A DNA stretch of 10,099 nucleotides from Prevotella sp. UBA1395. Its GTDB lineage: Bacteria; Bacteroidota; Bacteroidia; Bacteroidales; Bacteroidaceae. Position numbers and translations under genes: made by a program. Where the stretch lies: positions 1 through 10,099 of the forward strand of contig DBQL01000131.1 of the NCBI GenBank assembly GCA_002305235.1. The letters run 5' to 3'. Positions 6,849 to 10,099 of the stretch are shown here, piece after piece; the stretch's first letter is position 1, and each line of letters opens with the position of its first letter. The notes below the pieces were generated by a model that did no database searches, had not been told where the DNA came from, and saw only the letters and a program-made list of their open reading frames with translations.

Positions 6849-8609
6849 ATGAACAATATATTTCAAAGAATGGGCAGGGCCTGCAACGCCTACCGTCGCT
6901 TGCCGGCATATCTCTTTTCCATGATGCTTCTGACAAGTTGTGTGGATACGGTGCTCCTGCCGGACGACAAGACTGTGGACGAGGATTTTTGGAAAACCAA
7001 GTCGGACGTCAACCAGATGGTGATGGGTGCATATTCTTCTATGCTTTCGTCATCGGTCATGAATAACCTCATTGTATGGGGAGACTATCGCTCAGACGAG
7101 TTGGTTCCCGTAAGCTCACCTACATCGGCAGCACTCACGGAGATCAATGCGGTGAATATTCAGACTACCAATACCTATTCCAACTGGGCATCACTGTACA
7201 GCGTCATCAATGATTGCAACATTGTTTTGACCCGTGCCAAAGATGTCATGAGCATAGACCCCTCGTACACCGAGGGCGATTATCTCACGGATAGATCGCA
7301 GATGCTCGCCCTGCGCTCGCTGTGTTATTTCTACCTTGTGAGGAATTTCCGCGATGTGCCGTACAGCGCTCACGCTTACATGAACAGTTCGGAGCCGATG
7401 AATCTCTTTCAGAGTGCTCCCGACAGTGTGTTGCAACTGTGTATCAACGATCTTGTGGAAGCCGAGCAGAATGCCTTGGACCCGACAGCTTTCTCAGACT
7501 GGCGGAAGAAGGGTCTGATCAACCGGGATGCCATTCAGGCTATCCTCGCCGATATTTACCTGTGGCGTGCAAGCGTGAAGCATTCTGCCAATGACTATCA
7601 GCAGTGTGTGGCCTATTGCGATAAGGTGATTGACTCGAAGAAAGCCAATTACATTCCCAAACGCAATGAGACTGTAATCAAGGAGTATCCCTTGGCCGAC
7701 GGACAGAATGCGTTTAATGAACTGTTTGTGACACAGAACGCTGATGAGAGTATTTTCGAACTGCAGTATGATGGAACAAATAACAGTAATACTGCCCTTT
7801 GCCAAAACTTCTTCAAGTATAGGAATAACAGTTCGACGACAGGATATATGAAAGCCTCGGCTATATTTGGCACTAATTCGACAATTTACGTCAATAACAA
7901 CGCTGCCAAGAACTCGGATTATCGTTTCTGGCAAAACTGTTTCGGAGTCAATAGTGGTTCCGAGTCGTTTGATGTGCGCAAGATGATTACCACAACGGCG
8001 TCGAGCACAGGTGATCCCAATACCCGGGGCGCGTATGCAAGAGACGAGCGTGCATACGACCGTTTCGCGCAAAACTATATCTTCTATCGTCTGTCGGACG
8101 TGATGTTGATGAAGGCAGAGGCTATGACTCAGTTGGCAGAGAACGACAAGGACATGCAGTTGCGACAGGCATTTAATATCGTGCAGTATGTGAACAGTCG
8201 CTCTATTTTCACGAACAGCCTTTCGTCTGACTCGTTGAAATGGTCTTTCTATAACACGAAGACTTCGATGGAGAACTTGGTGCTGAACGAGCGTTTGCGC
8301 GAACTGGCCTTCGAGGGCAAGCGATGGTATGACCTGATGCGGTATAACTACCGTCGTGTGGATGGCATTGACTATACCACCACGCTCGCTACGCAAAGCG
8401 AGCAGGGTAAGGATTTTGTCAGAAATAGCGCGGATATGCTCAACTTGCTGATTCGTAAATATACTTCCGGAGGGCAGGCTGCAGCCTCTAAGATGCGCAC
8501 GGAGCCGTATTTGTATATGCCCGTGTATCAAAGCGAGATGGATGTAAATCCGAATCTGAAGCAGAATCCGGTATATAGTTCCGGAAAAGACTACGTGAAG
8601 AATTATTAA
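6849..8609 (+). CDS. susD-like: SusD/RagB-family nutrient-binding outer-membrane lipoprotein
   Basis: Predicted 586-residue surface lipoprotein that forms the substrate-binding lid over the SusC pore. The signal sequence has a lipobox ending LLTSC (lipidated Cys31). The N-terminal half has the alpha-helical TPR-like character of the family (DEDFWKTKSDVNQMVMGAYS 44-63; MLALRSLCYFYLVRNFRDVP 152-171; NRDAIQAILADIYLW 225-239). The C-terminal half carries the family signatures YRLSDVMLMKAEAM (413-426), NERLRELAFEGKRWYDLMRY (480-499) and YLYMPVYQSEMDVNPNLKQNP (554-574). I chose the ATG at 6849 because it follows the susC stop by 16 bases and gives a complete lipoprotein signal. The frame stays open leftward to 6726, but that would overlap susC and bury the signal. 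The n-region before the hydrophobic core is rather long; Met8 (6870) is a possible alternative start. Length is typical for the family. Confidence 0.97.
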   Translation: MNNIFQRMGRACNAYRRLPAYLFSMMLLTSCVDTVLLPDDKTVDEDFWKTKSDVNQMVMGAYSSMLSSSVMNNLIVWGDYRSDELVPVSSPTSAALTEINAVNIQTTNTYSNWASLYSVINDCNIVLTRAKDVMSIDPSYTEGDYLTDRSQMLALRSLCYFYLVRNFRDVPYSAHAYMNSSEPMNLFQSAPDSVLQLCINDLVEAEQNALDPTAFSDWRKKGLINRDAIQAILADIYLWRASVKHSANDYQQCVAYCDKVIDSKKANYIPKRNETVIKEYPLADGQNAFNELFVTQNADESIFELQYDGTNNSNTALCQNFFKYRNNSSTTGYMKASAIFGTNSTIYVNNNAAKNSDYRFWQNCFGVNSGSESFDVRKMITTTASSTGDPNTRGAYARDERAYDRFAQNYIFYRLSDVMLMKAEAMTQLAENDKDMQLRQAFNIVQYVNSRSIFTNSLSSDSLKWSFYNTKTSMENLVLNERLRELAFEGKRWYDLMRYNYRRVDGIDYTTTLATQSEQGKDFVRNSADMLNLLIRKYTSGGQAAASKMRTEPYLYMPVYQSEMDVNPNLKQNPVYSSGKDYVKNY

Positions 8610-8618
8610 AGGAGGAGG
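8608..8618 (+). promoter_or_regulatory. Strong Shine-Dalgarno site before the second FAS1 gene
   Basis: AAAGGAGGAGG sits directly on the susD stop codon (TAA at 8607-8609) and 9 bases before the ATG at 8628. It contains two overlapping GGAGG cores, a near-full complement to the 3' end of 16S rRNA. The other three genes in the operon have no comparable site. This is what decides the start at 8628. Confidence 0.85.
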
Positions 8619-8627
8619 ATAATCGTC

Positions 8628-10099
8628 ATGATAAAGAACATTTTTAAAATAGGTTTAGGTCTGTTGGCCGTGGGTGTGAGTTTGGTTTCCTGTAATAAGG
8701 AGCCGGACGAGTCGAACCTGTACACCGCGACCGGAGAGACTATCGAAAGTTTTATTGCCAACGACAGCAATCTCACTTCGTTCAGATACATATTGCAACG
8801 TACCGGTCTCGACCGCAATATGGCCACGTATGGTCAGTATACTTGCTACGCCCCGACCAATGACGGCGTAAAACAGTATATTGACAGCTTGTGGAACGAC
8901 CCCGAGGCTGTGGTGGAACACAATGGAATGACCTCCAATAGTTTGGAGGGATTGAGTGACAGTTTGTGCAATGACATCGCACGTTACCATTTGACCAACG
9001 GCCTGTATAGCATCATTGAGATGGGTGGTTCGGGTGCAACCATCACTACGATGCTGGGTCGTCCTATCTCGTCTTCTGTCGATACCTTGGGAAGAACGGT
9101 TCTCAACGGTGTATCAACAATTATCAGTGAGGACAACGAGGTGATCAATGGTTTGGTGCAAGTGGTCAATAAGGTGGTGCCGAGGACATCCCGCCTGTTA
9201 GGTCCTACATTGCAACGGCTCGAAGAATACTCCATTTTCTACGAGGCATTGGCACGTACCGGACTTGCAGACTCTGTGGCAAGGACATCCAAGGGGGTCA
9301 CTTATTCCAAAGATTATGACCATACCGACACCAACGGTAGTGTGCTATACACGCCCACGGAGTGTAAGATTGGATATACGATCTTTGCGGAAAGCAACGA
9401 GGTGATGAAAGCCAATGGCATCAACAGCTTCGATGATTTGGTGGCTTACGCCAATAGAATCTACGGGGGCGCGTCGAGTTGGTACGATTATCCGCGTGAG
9501 AAGGGCATCACAATCAGCACCGGTTCCGATTATACCAATCGATTCAATGCCCTGAATATGTTTGTGGCATACCATATATTATATGCGGCAATGGCTCAGG
9601 ATCAGATGGTGTTCGAGGACAAACCGGGTGTTCCCGCCGGCACAGACAAGTGGAATTATGTGAATGGTGGTGAGCCGTATGATTACTATGAGACCATGTT
9701 GCCCCATACATTGCTGAAGATTTGGGAGCCGCAACCGGGCAAGACGCTTTATATCAACCGTTGGGTGCTCAACAATACCTTGACTGATGAGGTCGGGACA
9801 AGAGGGTCGGCAGAGATGCATCCGTTAAAACACCCGGGTATTATCATTGAGCGTAAGGATATCACGGCATACAATGGCTATATCCATCCCATCAAAGGCA
9901 TGCTGGTATATGATGATCATGTGCCCAACGGAGTGCTCAATGAGCGCGTTCGCTTGGATTCCGAGACTTTCCTTGAGGAACTGATGAACAATGGGTTCAG
10001 ATATATGTATTCTGACGAGATCAGCGCCTTGAATGGCGGAGGGTCGGGTGCTCGTGTGGCCTATCCGGTCAACTATTTCCAAGATGTGATCTGCTATAA
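8628..10099 (+). CDS. Fasciclin (FAS1)-repeat surface lipoprotein, 3'-truncated by the window end
   Basis: The frame from ATG 8628 stays open through 490 complete codons to the window end with no stop, so the C-terminus is missing; the TAA that closes the window is out of frame. The lipoprotein signal has a lipobox LVSC with Cys22, followed by the acidic NKEPDES, which fits surface export. Two FAS1-like modules are visible: about 36-186 (YAPTNDGVKQYI 74-85, near the canonical 'APTNDAF' pattern; RYHLTNG 119-125; NGLVQVVNKVVP 174-185) and about 187-430 (YTIFAESNEVMK 250-261; VAYHILY 313-319; NGYIHPIKGMLVYDD 416-430). Residues 437-490 (ERVRLDSETFLEELMNNGFRYM...) begin a further segment. It lies 18 bases after the susD-like gene, clearly in the same operon. 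Its probable role is a cell-surface binding or adhesion component that works with the SusC/SusD pair. FAS1 membership is well supported; the ligand and full length are not known. Confidence 0.9.
   Translation, partial: MIKNIFKIGLGLLAVGVSLVSCNKEPDESNLYTATGETIESFIANDSNLTSFRYILQRTGLDRNMATYGQYTCYAPTNDGVKQYIDSLWNDPEAVVEHNGMTSNSLEGLSDSLCNDIARYHLTNGLYSIIEMGGSGATITTMLGRPISSSVDTLGRTVLNGVSTIISEDNEVINGLVQVVNKVVPRTSRLLGPTLQRLEEYSIFYEALARTGLADSVARTSKGVTYSKDYDHTDTNGSVLYTPTECKIGYTIFAESNEVMKANGINSFDDLVAYANRIYGGASSWYDYPREKGITISTGSDYTNRFNALNMFVAYHILYAAMAQDQMVFEDKPGVPAGTDKWNYVNGGEPYDYYETMLPHTLLKIWEPQPGKTLYINRWVLNNTLTDEVGTRGSAEMHPLKHPGIIIERKDITAYNGYIHPIKGMLVYDDHVPNGVLNERVRLDSETFLEELMNNGFRYMYSDEISALNGGGSGARVAYPVNYFQDVICY

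Larger units (their letters stand above)
548..10099 (+). other. Operon: FAS1 lipoprotein - SusC - SusD - FAS1 lipoprotein
   Basis: Four genes lie head to tail with gaps of 27, 16 and 18 bases. None of the gaps holds a hairpin with a T-tract or a recognisable TAnnTTTG promoter, so one transcript from near 490 is the simplest reading. All four products carry export signals, and three are lipoproteins. The order resembles a polysaccharide-utilisation locus core in which FAS1-repeat proteins replace the usual SusE/SusF-type surface binders. The operon may continue beyond the right edge, since the last gene is incomplete, and enzymes could lie there. Confidence 0.8.

Noticed and set aside
7494..8531. 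Minus-strand open frame of 345 codons opposite the susD-like gene
   Set aside because: It lies antisense to conserved SusD signature motifs and has no credible protein features. Long antisense frames recur opposite every gene here and so reflect codon usage.

Overview
The window comes from a member of the Bacteroidota, probably Bacteroidales and possibly the Prevotella group. The evidence is an adjacent SusC/SusD pair, four consecutive genes for exported proteins of which three are lipoproteins with Bacteroidetes-type signal sequences, weak or absent Shine-Dalgarno sites before three of the four genes, and a promoter-like TAATTTTG box that fits the Bacteroidetes TAnnTTTG consensus. The genus is an inference from overall look and moderate GC content. 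No rRNA or housekeeping marker is present to fix it.

Layout. Bases 1-44 hold a strong intrinsic terminator that ends a + strand gene lying outside the window. Bases 45-547 have no recognisable gene. They contain a compact cluster of about 22-bp repeats in direct and inverted orientation (153-232), a weaker spaced inverted repeat (270-308), and an AT-rich segment with the best promoter candidate (453-483). Four + strand genes follow with gaps of only 16-27 bases and look like one operon: a 952-residue lipoprotein made of about four FAS1 (fasciclin)-like modules (548-3406), a SusC-type TonB-dependent outer-membrane transporter (3434-6832), its SusD-type substrate-binding lipoprotein (6849-8609), and a second FAS1-repeat lipoprotein (8628 to beyond the window end).

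How the genes may work together. SusC and SusD form a lidded transporter that captures oligomeric nutrients at the cell surface and imports them with TonB energy. The two FAS1 lipoproteins flank the pair and probably sit on the same outer surface. They occupy the positions that surface glycan-binding proteins take in ordinary polysaccharide-utilisation loci, so they may capture substrate or tether the cell to it. No glycosidase, lyase, protease, sulfatase, ECF sigma factor, anti-sigma factor or hybrid two-component sensor is visible here, so the substrate cannot be named. The SusC lacks the extra N-terminal signalling (STN) domain, so it gives no sign of anti-sigma-coupled control. The window shows no mobile element, CRISPR array, tRNA or rRNA. 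I found no clearly unprecedented system; the multi-FAS1/SusCD arrangement and the upstream repeat cluster are the parts most worth following up.
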